Below the pieces are notes generated by a model. It was given only the letters and a program-made list of their open reading frames with translations, had not been told where the DNA came from and did no database searches. Below, piece after piece: positions 31,854-42,750 of a DNA stretch of 64,000 nt (positions are counted from its first letter, which is position 1; every line of letters starts with the position of its first letter). The position numbers and the translations under genes were made by a program. This DNA is from Synaphobranchus kaupii. Its lineage: Eukaryota > Chordata > Actinopteri > Anguilliformes > Synaphobranchidae. Location: contig CM056378.1 of the NCBI GenBank assembly GCA_029718625.1, forward strand, positions 66,549,027-66,613,026, given 5' to 3'.

Positions 31854-32557
31854 CACCCTGACGTCCGGGTGAGGGTAGTGTTGCCCGCAAGGCTTCTTCT
31901 AATGCTTAAAAATGTCAATGACACTGAATAGCACATGAAGTGCAGTGGTGTTTATTGTGCTCCACACCAGGGTGAAAAAGTGCTAATATGTACAGTGATG
32001 ACAAACAAAACAACAAAGTATATACAGTGCCCTCCATTATTATTGGCACCCCTGGCAAAGATGAGTAAAAAAGGGTTATGTGAAATTCACCGTTTGGTGA
32101 ATTAGCTTAATGTTACACTGAAAAAATGAGAAAAATCCAACCTTTAATTGAAGTAAATTTATTTTGAGAAAAAGAAATCCCTCATCGAGAAATAATTTGT
32201 TTTAACAAAACCACGTGTGCCACAATTATTGGCACCCCTGCATTTATATATAGAATAAAGTAATATTTTTTTATATTTGGTGGCATATCCTTTGCATGGC
32301 CTGACTTCCTGATGTCTGTGACCCAACAACATCAAAAGACTCTTGATATCTTATTTTCTGGTCGTACTATAACATCTCTGCATTTGAATGGATTTCTATG
32401 GGAATTGGGGGGTGGGACTAGATTTAGTTGTAAATTATGCTGGAACAGTATGGAATACATGGTTGGTAAAAGGTCATCAATGGTCTGAGGTATCAAACGA
32501 GCCTCAAACCCTCACTCTGCTCCCAGATATGCAGTAGATATGGATGGATCACTTTAA

Positions 32558-33707
32558 CTCCTTTGCATAGAAGGTGACGCCGGCGGGACCTTTTTGCTAA
32601 ACTGAGACATTTGTTGTTACTGCAGCCAAACTATTAGTGGAAATCACAAACTCTGTGTTTTAACTTTATTGGTAGACGGTTTGATTTCTGCCGATTACGG
32701 AGTTTCTAAGTGTCACTATTTCCGTAGCAAGTCCATTTAACAAGCATCCCCCACCTAGTCTATACCTACCCATGCGTGACATAGTGGACAATAGCATCTA
32801 TGTTTGAGTTCATAAATATATTTATTCATCATATAAAATTAGAATAACAACATAGCAAAAAGATAAACCCAACAATAGCCTGATCGTATGCCAGAAAAGC
32901 CATGAAAAGCCCTGCTCACTCAAATGCAAAATAAACTGTGAAAGTACTGTCTCATTCTACCATGTATTCTACTAGCAATTATGCTACTAAATATGAAATA
33001 AATATACAATCCTACCATTGGTTTTACACATTGAGATGTTCCATTCAAAATTCTGTGGTCATTTATCATCTGGTACTATCAGTTTGAGAAATATACAACA
33101 CTTTATACCGCTATTACACTATCTGAAACGCCGACTCATAATACCCCCATGCCCTGTAAGCCTGTCTCATTCATTACAGTTCATTCTGGTTTAATTGTCG
33201 GCTTTTTTATCCAATAGAGTACATTATAACCTTAGCAACGGTATATGCCATGTCTTTTTGGGTGCTTTGAACAATTTACTACAGCCCAGCGTAACGGCAG
33301 TCTTCATTTTAACGATCTGGTATTACGCAAGCTCTATAGAAAACGCATTTGGGAGGGGAGTTTCCCTTTCCCGATATGTAAGTATTTTTGCATCTAAAAT
33401 GCCGTTGGTCTCGCTGGCTACATACTGTATGTACATTCGTGTTTCCACTCAAGCACTGTCTTTCCAATATGTTTGATAGCCCTATTGTTATTTTTGCATT
33501 TTGAGTGCATTTCACATACAATCCCTTTTATTAAATAACATTTTATTTTTAATTTTTTTATTTTGCATTTGAGTGCAATCGTTATATTTATTTTTGATGT
33601 AGGCTACCAATGTTCATTGAAGATAGAACATTTGGCAGCATTTTGCAGATGGTGGAATACTATTTTATGTTCATGTTATCGTACGTAATATAGGCTATGG
33701 CGTATAT
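32558..33707 (+). mobile_element. TTAA element family A, copy A2 (right end missing)
   Basis: TTAA at 32554-32557 followed by CTCCTTTGCATAGAAGGTGA. Collinear with A1 (12399 on) and, inverted, with A3 (62511 down to about 61007). Homology ends at TATATA 33702-33707, where a Sleeping Beauty-like terminus begins; the right third of family A is missing. Confidence 0.75.
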
Positions 33708-33800
33708 ACAGTTGAAGTCGGAAGTTTACATACACTTAGGTTGAAGTCATTAAAACTCATTTTTAACCACTCCACAGATTTCATGTTAGCAAACTATAGA
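33708..33800 (+). mobile_element. Sleeping Beauty-like Tc1 terminal fragment
   Basis: After TATATA, the sequence CAGTTGAAGTCGGAAGTTTA and then CATACACTT, GAGT/AAGTCATTAAAACTC and ACTCCACAGATTTC match the outer ~95 bp of the salmonid-type Tc1 left inverted repeat (from memory of the family). It is cut off abruptly and followed by foldback arm sequence. Confidence 0.75.
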
Positions 33801-35141
33801 GGGTTCTCCTGACAAATTTTCCTATTGAACTCTATGGAAAAATAAGTCAGGAGAAGAAACCCTTCAAGTTATCCATCCATATCTACTGTATTTCTGGCAG
33901 CAGAGTGATGGTTTAAGGCTTGTTTGACGACTTAGAGCCATTTAGCCAACCATGTGTTTCCATAATGTTCCAGGGTAATTTACAGCTAAATCTTGTCCCA
34001 CCCCCCAATTCCCATAGAGATCCATTCAAATGCAGAGACGTTATAGTATCGCTTGTAAGAGTACCAGAAAATAAGATATCAAGAGTCTTTTGATGTTGTT
34101 GGGTCACAGACATCAGGAAGTCAGGGCATGCAAAGGATATGCGACCAAATATTAAAAATGATTACTTTATTCTACATATAAATGCAGGCGTGCCAATAAT
34201 TGTGGCACATGTGGTTTTGTTAAAAATAATTATTTCTTGATGAGGGATTTTTTTTTTCATAATACATTTACTTCAATTGAAGGTTGGATCTTTCTAATTT
34301 TTTCACTGTGAGATTAAGCTAATTCACCAAACGATGGATTTTTTATAACCCTTTTCACTCATCTTTACCAGGGGTGCCAATAATAGTGGAGGGCCCTGTA
34401 TATACATATAGTCAATACAGGAGTTTTATCAATCTCAATATGCCTATGCCTACTCCTGCTCTTACTTCCTTCACGCCTGCATCCCACTCTACCCAGAACA
34501 GTTTTACTCCCCCCTTATCTAGGTGAAACCCCTCCCACTGGAAACTCCCAACAGATTTGGACAGGGGGGAAAATACAAAAAATTATACAATTTAAACATT
34601 ACCACAAATTAATTATTAAGTAATTAATTAAGTATTCATTTGTAATAATTACCGCCAGACATTTCTTGCCGGAAACCATATTGCTGAATTACAACAGTAT
34701 TTGTGGTAATATTATGGTTTCAGCCATTGTCAGCGCACCACGCATGTGCAACTTGCGACAGGCACGATAAAGACACCCTATCAACCTGTCCTCGGGTCCT
34801 TTTCTCCCAAACCCGGAAGCGTCAACAACTCAGTTCCCGAGCAGCAACTAAACTAAGGTGCAGCAACAAGGTAAACAGTAGAACACGCAAACCTCTTTTA
34901 ACAAATAATGGTTATACTGTGGTTCTTGTGTTTGTAACAGTAATGCTAGCTAGATGTGCAAACTGACACTAGAGATAGTTTAAAAATGCTAAATCCTCAG
35001 TGTGTGCACCCACCAAACTAGCATGCTAGCGGCTTCAAAGTAAACAGCCCAGCTTACTGGCCTAAAACGGGTTTTTCATTGATGTATGTAGAATAGTACG
35101 AGTGCTGCCGAAGGCTGTGACAGTCCGCTCTGTCCCACACG

Positions 35142-35740
35142 TTCTCAGATGGAAGCGACAAAACCTACGGAGCCGTAGTGTACCTTAGGTGGAAAACAGA
35201 CCAAGGAATTGAGGTCAGATTAGTCGAAGGCCAAGCTGACACCATTGGACCAGAAAGGGGAGGCGGTCAAGGCCGAAATTTGCAGTGCGGTCTCTGCAGC
35301 AACTATGTTGAAAAGCACAGCCGAATGGAAATAGAACAGTTTTTCCACCTAGTGGACAGTCAAACTGGGGGCCATCCAGCGGGATAGCTATGGATACCAG
35401 ACCATTTTTGCAAACAGGCTTGGGGAGATCCAGAAGGCTGGACCAATTGGAGACTGGTGGTGGGTCTCAACATTGCTGACATTATCACAAGGGGAGGTAA
35501 TCCAGGTGATCTTAACGAAGATTCTGCATGGCAGACCTGAGGTGGCCGGTGGAGGAGTGGCCAAAGAAGTCGGCCAAAGAGGTAGCAGTTGACACCAGAG
35601 AGGGAGTTAACAAGCTCCAGAGAAAGGTATTCACAGCAGTGCTGACAAGAGCTCAGGCAAAGAAAGATCTGGGAGGTGCCCTGCAGAAAGACCCCAAAGG
35701 TAAAGGGCTTGAAGTGAGAAGTCCTGACAAACATCTGTAA
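35142..35740 (+). pseudogene. BEL/Pao RNase H and linker, continuation
   Basis: Frames carry SDGSDKTYGAVVYLRWKTDQ (first RNase H aspartate), NYVEKHSRMEIEQFFHLVDS and later LRWPVEEWPKKSAKEVAVDT and AVLTRAQAKKDLGGAL. This continues the element interrupted at 31853. Frameshifts near 35280 and 35390. It stops before an integrase domain, so the element is 3'-truncated. Confidence 0.8.
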
Positions 35741-38040
35741 CTCCCGAGACATTCAGTGAAACAGTTTGTAATAAACCAGCTTGTTAAGTGTAGCAGTAGC
35801 CTATATCCTACACTAAAAAAAATACCACAAAAACGCCAGCATTGCTGCCAGTCTTTTCACTGTTTTCTTACAGTATTAATAACAAAATATTCAAATGAGC
35901 ACCACCAAGCCAAACCTCAGCTCTCTACACTATAAGGGAGTGTACTCCGTTTTTTATATCTGACTGCTATACAGTTCTGTAGCTATGTTGTTCTACTGTA
36001 TTTCAATCAACATTTACTCATCACTGGGCAGATTGGTTCAAACCTTCTCTCAAAGAGCCTAATTCATTACATTCGTAACCGAGGGTTATAACATGGTTGA
36101 GATACGTCTGCACATTCGTGTTTAAAATCTGCGTATAAACAAATAAATGCAGGTATCCCCTGATAAGATCTACGATAACTCGCTTAACCCTATTTATTTA
36201 AAAAGTCAGTGCATTTTCGCAATAGCGAAGTAGGCCTATTACAGCTTCCAGCTGCAATAGGTGGGCTACTTGCTGTGGAAATGTCAACTGTAGGCCTATT
36301 GGACATTAGCGAAATGGAATAAGATAAACTCTTCAGTTGTAACTTCATGCAGGTATGATATTTGAATGTAATTAGGCTATATAAGAGATTTCGTCTAAAA
36401 TATTAGGTGTCTTTCTAAACCGAAAATACTTTTGGTACCAGTACACAGTAGCCTACAGTAGGATAAGCAAGGAAAAAATGCAGAATGTATATTTATATGT
36501 TAATAATATAATAATAATAATATATTATTGGACCTATATCAGGATTCTTTTTAGTGTGTAGAAACGGTGCATTGTATTGTCTGGGACTGTGGGAAGATCG
36601 TAAACAGTCTGGTCTAGCAGTTTGGTCTAGCACCCTGCTGTTTTATTGGCCTGCAGTAGGCCTACAAATAGAGAGGGTAATGAAATGTTTTAACAATCCT
36701 GCGTCGGAACTTTGTGCCGGTTTTCTTCAAGCTGTAGGCTAATGTATATTTTCAGAGAAACATGCATACTGTAATTGGGATGTATACGACTACCACTAGG
36801 GGGGCACAGTGGATAGGGCTACTTCTCAACTAATTTCGTGAAACTTAGCTTATAAACATGTATAAAAATTTCTGTATAGGGTTACTTGATCTCAGAACAG
36901 TTAGAACCTGTTTGTAAAACGCCATTTTAACTAATCAATTTTAATCGTTAATGCCTACAGGATAACTACGTTTTTCTTTCAAGTTGGACCTTTTCTTTCA
37001 AGTTGGAACTATTTCCACAATGCTGATTGGTAGGCTAATAATAATGTTTTTTTTTCACATCTTTCTTTGTGCACCAAGCGAACCTGCTTTAATCAGTGAC
37101 TTGTTGAAGTCAATGCACTGATTTAGATTTTTTTAAAATTGCACTTAATGTTCTAGCCTACAATGACACTGATCTGACTTCTCACAATGCCTTAGGGTGG
37201 TTTAACCATTATATTTGTGAATAAAGCTCTTTTCCCTAAACTTATTGAAGACTCAAACTAAGTATTCAAGAGTTTGCCCCATTCAATTAGCAACTTAAAT
37301 AATTTCACTGATGTTAAACAGTCACATGATAGATAGGGGGAGAGTATTGACACATTTCTTTAATCTGCCATTAGTCCTGCAAAAGCATTCATATACAAGG
37401 TATTGTAGGATAGCTACGTGGCAAGCATAGACTGTAGAAAAATATGGACAAAGTCACTGTGACGTGACCCATTGCCTTCCCACGGCCTCGTGAAAACCAA
37501 ATTGAAGCTCCGGATGCATTTTTGGCCGCCAGTTTGTACAAACTGCATTTGCTCCGTGGAGCTGAAGTGACGTTGTCGGGATCAGGGTCAAGCGGATATG
37601 GCCCGGGCATAGTATGATTGACAGTTTGGGGTGGAGAAGCCACAGAACTATAAAGCCCATGACCTGACCAAACCCACCATTTTGTAAAACGAACTCGCGG
37701 TAAACTTCCTTAATTGATTAGCTAGCTAGCATACCACCACCACACATGGACGAACATAGGGTAACGCTATTGCCATCAACTATATTGACGGTAAATTAAT
37801 CACATATGTTATTTTGACAAGACTACTTTTATTATAAATGTCCCTAGCGCCGCTAGAAAGGTAGTAAGCTCACCCCATAGTCTTAAATGAGCAAACCATC
37901 ACCGTCTTTTTGGCTAACTGCTAATTAACTCGACTGTGGCAGAGCAGTCTGTCACGGTTTGCCGCAGCATGAAACCCCGTTCTGAAAACTGTTCCAGATA
38001 AAGTGGGGATTGTAGGTTAGTGGGTTCACACGCTAGCTAA
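35741..38040. other. No gene seen
   Basis: AT-rich intergenic or intronic DNA. Short TAA/TAATAATAT microsatellite near 36500. 37400-37690 has a moderately GC-rich stretch resembling dispersed fish repeats, but no termini were identified. Confidence 0.5.
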
Positions 38041-38843
38041 AGCACAGTAGCTACATTAGCTACATCATAGCTGGCATTAACTTTCATCTGTATCCTGTAA
38101 CCTAATCACAAACATTGCAAACATTTACAAACGCAGACTCCGTATTCTTTTCCGATAAATTATTGGTTTTATTTTAAACATCCCCGTATTGAGTCAGTAC
38201 AAACATACCGCTAACACTTTGGCTCTATTCCCCGCACATTTTCTTAATTTTTGGGACCGAAAAAAAATTTATCCAGGTGTAGAAATGTCCGGTTAGGGTT
38301 CTAGCTGGAGCAGCTGGCTAACGTTAGTAACGTTAGCTAGGCAGTCACGGTAGCTAGCCAACTTATATGGCCAGCCAGCAAGGATGACTTTAAGGAAGTC
38401 GAATAACTGTTAAATTAAAATGGCTTGCTATCGTTAGCTTGCTAGCACAGTAGCTACATTAGCTACATCATAGCTGGCATTAACTTTCATCTGCATCCTG
38501 TAACCTAATCACAAACATTGCAAACATTTACAAACGCAGACTCCGTATTCTTTTCCGATAAATTATTGGTTTTATTTTAAACATCCCCGTATTGAGTCAG
38601 TACAAACATACCGCTAACACTTTGGCTCTATTCCCCGCACATTTTCTTAATTTTTGGGACCGAAAAAAAATTATCCAGGTGTAGAAATGTCCGGTTAGGG
38701 TTCTAGCTGGAGCAGCTGGCTAACGTTAGTAACGTTAGCTAGGCAGTCACGGTAGCTAGCCAACTTATATGGCCAACCAGCAAGGATGACTTTAAGGAAG
38801 TCGAATAACTTAAATTAAAATGGCTTGCTATCGTTAGCTTGCT
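38041..38843 (+). repeat. Recent tandem duplication, 403 + 400 bp
   Basis: 38041-38443 is repeated head-to-tail at 38444-38843. I count about four differences (one T/C, one G/A, and deletions of 1 and 2 bases), i.e. roughly 99% identity. Both units begin AGCACAGTAGCTACATTAGC and end GCTATCGTTAGCTTGCT. Junction sequence GCTAGC occurs at both edges. Confidence 0.9.
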
Positions 38844-38984
38844 AGCTAAATGTTAACATGACTTGCCGTGAGATATCGTTAGCTTGCTAGCTAGCTAACC
38901 CAGCATTGCTAAGCAATGGTAACGTTCATGACGGAGTACGGCGATTGCGTACGGGAGGGGGTGGAATTGCTAAATTAATATCTA

Positions 38985-39352
38985 AATTGATAAGGTTATA
39001 CAGGTATGGAGCAATTGATTTGAGATACACAGTTTGATAACAGTTTGGCTGCTTGCTTCGAGACGCTGGGCCTGTAGTATAGCTGCAACATCCCCATCTG
39101 TCTCTCATTTCACAAAACAGTATTTTTTTTCGTAGTAGACACATCATAGCTCGCTCCAACCAAAATGAAAAGATGTTGAAGATGAGCGGGTAAGGCACTC
39201 AATTTATTATGTTACGAACTACGTCCACAAAACAACAGCTTCTTCACGGTAGGCTACTAAGGGATGTTCTCCATCAACTTCCACTCAAAAATACAGCGTG
39301 TCTCCCTGTCCCAAGCAGGGCGCGGTTTAGACTAATGATTGTTGTCTCCCCC
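38985..39352 (+). repeat. Dispersed repeat family E, copy 1
   Basis: Collinear with 42344-42750: GGTTATACAGGTATGGAGCA, CACAAAACAGTATTTTTTTT, GTTGAAGATGAGCG, AATTTATTATGTTACGAAC, ATGATTGTTGTCTCCCCC. Unknown class. Confidence 0.7.
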
Positions 39353-39984
39353 TTCTGGTCCCGCCCCTCCGAGTGAGGGCAGTGAGAACCATATAGAACC
39401 TATCTATACCAGTGACCCCAGGACTCAATCTGTCCCTCTGATTGGTCCTGAAAAAATGTTACTACCCTGTCCAAACGACACAATATTTTTAAAAAATCAG
39501 CACATGCAGAGGCATTAGATGAAGGAAAGGCACCTATTGCAATTACATTTTTTTGTAATTGCAATTTTGACCACATTGCTGCCATTGACACGGTGAAAGA
39601 CCTATCCTGGAGCCAAACGCAGTGGCGCTAATGAGCAACGGCACCAGGAAGTGAGCTTCAAAACAAAAGCCCAGTCTTGGCCCCTTGGGGGCAAGAAGTA
39701 ATTACCTGTTGGTGAGGGCTGTCAAAATGTATGGGCACTCTTTGAAGTATTATTGCTATATTTCAATAGGGAGAGCAGTTATCCATGTGTTGAAGTTGCA
39801 TGGTAATGGGGTGTCATGCTAAAATAATTAGGGAAGTGAAAGAAAGAAAAAGGATCAGGGTTTAATGCAAAATCAGAGGTTAAACCTTATGTATCAATTT
39901 TTTTCATATTTTTATGAATTTATGGTTTAAACACTATTATAATCAAACTTATTCAAAAGCATAGCAAGCACTGGGTTAACACAT
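39353..39984. other. No gene seen
   Basis: No supported feature between repeat E1 and the solo LTR. Confidence 0.4.
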
Positions 39985-40681
39985 TGTTACGTTCCTCTGT
40001 TTCTCTGCCTCCCCTGCTTATGGAGATGCTGACGTCATGGTCCTACGTGGAGATCCTGGGAGCTGCGCTGGAAAGACGACGCACGCTGTTGCCTAGCAAC
40101 CATCTCCGGGGGCTACGTGGAGACGTCGACGTCGCATTGTGAAAAAGACGCCGTAACTGGGGACGACGAGGAGCGTCGCGGAGCAGCGGGATTGGAAGAT
40201 GCTAGACTATAGTACCCTGTCTCCGTCTGCATCACGAGAGTTCGAGTTCCTGACGCTAGCGATCAACACGACTTCCACGACGCTTCCTGAACACTGACTT
40301 CTGTGTTAACAGACTACAGCAAATAGCCCGTGAATTGATAAAAGCTGCTGAATACCACCACAGCAACCATCCCACTAGACCAGGAGGAGAAGACCCTTTT
40401 GTCATCTGGACGTGGGTCTGATTTTGGACACTTGCTGCCTGGTGAGAGCATGCAACCTGTGTAGCCGAACTGTAAATACTGTCAATCTGTTACATGTTTA
40501 GAGAATATCTAAATTAGTTTCTACCGTACGTGTCTGTGTTATTAAACATTTTGCCTTTTAAATCACTTTGCGCTTGACTGGGTTTATCTAAGAGGTTGTG
40601 GTTTGCGTTTAAGTGGCTTTGTGTTACCTCCACTACTGTACACCTGGTTATTGCAACACAGGTGGATTTTGGGACGTAACA
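39985..40681 (+). mobile_element. Solo LTR, 697 bp
   Basis: Starts TGTTACGTTCC and ends GGACGTAACA (TG...CA with an 11-bp imperfect inverted end), flanked by ACAT at 39981-39984 and 40682-40685. A polyadenylation-like ATTAAA is near 40541. No internal retrotransposon sequence adjoins it, so it looks like the product of LTR-LTR recombination. Ty3/Gypsy is the likely superfamily from the 4-bp duplication; not proven. Confidence 0.8.
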
Positions 40682-40829
40682 ACATATAACAATTTCATAC
40701 AGTAGTTCCTGGTTAGAGGGTGTATTTTACAATGAGAAAGGGCAGAATTCACAACAAAATCTTTAAAGCCAGTTTTCTCAAAACTGTTTTGCAAAATCAC
40801 AATATTCAAAAAAACTCAAATGGTCACAT

Positions 40830-41300
40830 TTCTCTTCACAAGAGTGAGTGATTAGGCTAGATATTTAGGTGTGTGTATCAGTGTGATGTAAATGTTTTCA
40901 TCTTAAGCCATCATAAGGGGCAAATGTATATGCTTTACAATGGACAAAAATATTGAATTAATTTTAGATATCTATCCCCTATACTGATTAAATGATAGTA
41001 ATTCCCACTTGAAAATGATGTAAGCGTGAGTTTTATGAGCTCAAACAGTTGATTTGTAGTTAAATATATGATTGTTGTATGATTTACAGCAGTGCACAAT
41101 TTAGCCATTTTGGATAGATTTGGAGACACTAAGGAACAACAACAGGGTATGCTGCCTACATTTGGGTCATAAATCTGTGGTAGTTCTGCATATCACCCTC
41201 AGATTTCGCACACTTATGGACAAGAAAATCCAGAAAATATATAGTTTTATCTGTTTCACATTTGTAGCTCTCAGTATTTTATTGCAAACTTTTTGTTTTA
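40830..41300 (+). mobile_element. TTAA element family A, right-half fragment (A4)
   Basis: Collinear with the right half of copy A3 on - (60850 down to 60400): TTAGGTGTGTG, TCTTAAGCCATCA, GGGGCAAATGTATATGC, GTTGATTTGTAGTTAAATAT, TAGTTCTGCATATC, TTTGTAGCTCTC. No termini were found. Confidence 0.6.
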
Positions 41301-42343
41301 AAGCGATTTTATCAAACCACTAAATCAATGTTATTTCCTAATCTATTCAACATTTCAGTCATGCAATAAAATAAAACTTTAAATATCGCTTAATCGCTTA
41401 TACTTGAGTGCCGCCTTCTCTATTTTTACGATTTTTCTCGGGAGATATGTAAAGGCATTAAATTTAAACTTCCGAAACAGGAAGCTTGGGTTTACAGTAA
41501 AGTATTCTGGGCAGTTTCACTGCCCGAAGTCTGCAGTCTTGCGGACTCGCTCCCACGAGCCAAATCGAGTGTCGAGGGACTAATTTCACGTACATCACTT
41601 TGCATTTCTAAAGGATTGGACCGCACTCACCCTTGGCAACGCCCAACTTCCGATTTCTAAAGGGATTCCCCCAAGTGGAAGTGGCGACGGGAAGTGCAGG
41701 AGGGCAGAACATTTAACGGATTGGACCGCAGCCCGTGTCTTTTGTATTGTGAAAAGCGTAACGGCTAGCTTGGATCATGTACACCATTGCTAGCCAATCG
41801 TTTCAAAGTATTGATGTCAGTGAGACTCTTTTTCGACAGTTATCAACAGCATTTGGCAGTATGGTATTGCACGCACCCGTTAATATTTTGAAAGACAGAA
41901 AAACGACCATTTATGATATTACCACTCCATGCAGCTATAAAGATTGACTTGCTTACTTATCACCACTGTTACACTGAAATGTCGGTGTTTACCAAAGACA
42001 CATGGCCACACTTTAATTGCATTAGGAAGGGAAACCGTTTTTACAGGTGCTACCTAGCTAGCCTATGTAACGTGGCCCTACTGCAAATCATCGGAAGGAA
42101 ACAACCTATTATTACAATTTAACGCACATAGATGTGGCATGACGATGTGATCTATACACTGATATTTTGGTAGAATGTTTGTGGAATACAATTCCAAGAG
42201 TAGAAAAAAGAACGCAAATTTGGATGTTTAGCTATGTAGCTAATTAGCTAGCTAGCTATGGTATCAGTTACCGTTAAACATCCTTTCAAAAACAGACTCG
42301 CTAACAAACAGACACACAACCTAACACCAATTAATTTTTTTAT
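41301..42343. other. No gene seen
   Basis: 41440-41760 is GC-richer with GGAAG/CTTCC motifs and the palindrome-like GGGCAGTTTCACTGCCC, resembling an element terminus or promoter, but nothing decisive. Confidence 0.4.
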
Positions 42344-42750
42344 TATTAAACAATGGTATACAGGCATGGAGCAATCGATTTCAGATACTTATTCCACAGT
42401 TTGTCTGCTAGCTCCGAGATGCTGGGCCTGTAGTGTCGTAAATTAATTCTAACTGCTGCAACATTTCCTACTGTCTCTCATCTCACAAAACAGTATTTTT
42501 TTTTGTAGTAGAAACAACAAGGCTCGCTCCAAAATGAATATGTGATGACAAACATGTTGAAGATGAGCGACAAGGCAGTCAATTTATTATGTTACGAACA
42601 CTGTCCACAAAACAGAAGCTTGTTCAGGGTGCTAAGGGATCTTCTCCATTGACTTCCACTCAAAAAATACAGCCCAAAACAGCCTGTGGTCTCTCTGTCG
42701 AGACCCCAGGCGTTACGCGTTTTACAACAATGATTGTTGTCTCCCCCTGG
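42344..42750 (+). repeat. Dispersed repeat family E, copy 2
   Basis: Second copy of the family at 38985-39352, same orientation, with small indels. Immediate flanks differ between copies. Confidence 0.7.

Larger units (their letters stand above)
32025..34398. mobile_element. Tc1/mariner-type foldback element with long inverted arms
   Basis: TA at 32023-32024 and 34399-34400. Left end CAGTGCCCTCCATTATTATT; right end is its near-inverse (AATAATAGTGGAGGGCCCTG). The arms are inverted repeats of more than 500 bp (left 32025-32553; right about 33800-34398). The right arm begins in a small palindrome (GTTCTCCTGAC ... GTCAGGAGAA) that would be the centre of the original hairpin. The left arm is cut by TTAA element A2. 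No transposase is present; mobilisation in trans is inferred. Confidence 0.8.
31854..35141. mobile_element. 3.3-kb composite insertion in the BEL element
   Basis: The BEL frame stops after ...GITLS (31853) and resumes with SDGSDKTYGAVVYLRW (35142 on). Junctions are TTGTCA on the left and TTCTCA on the right, a possible 6-bp duplication with one mismatch. The outer 170 bp (left) and ~740 bp (right) are unclassified; a TTTATT near 31950 would be an AATAAA on -, so a minus-strand LTR is possible. The middle is the foldback element at 32025-34398. Confidence 0.6.
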
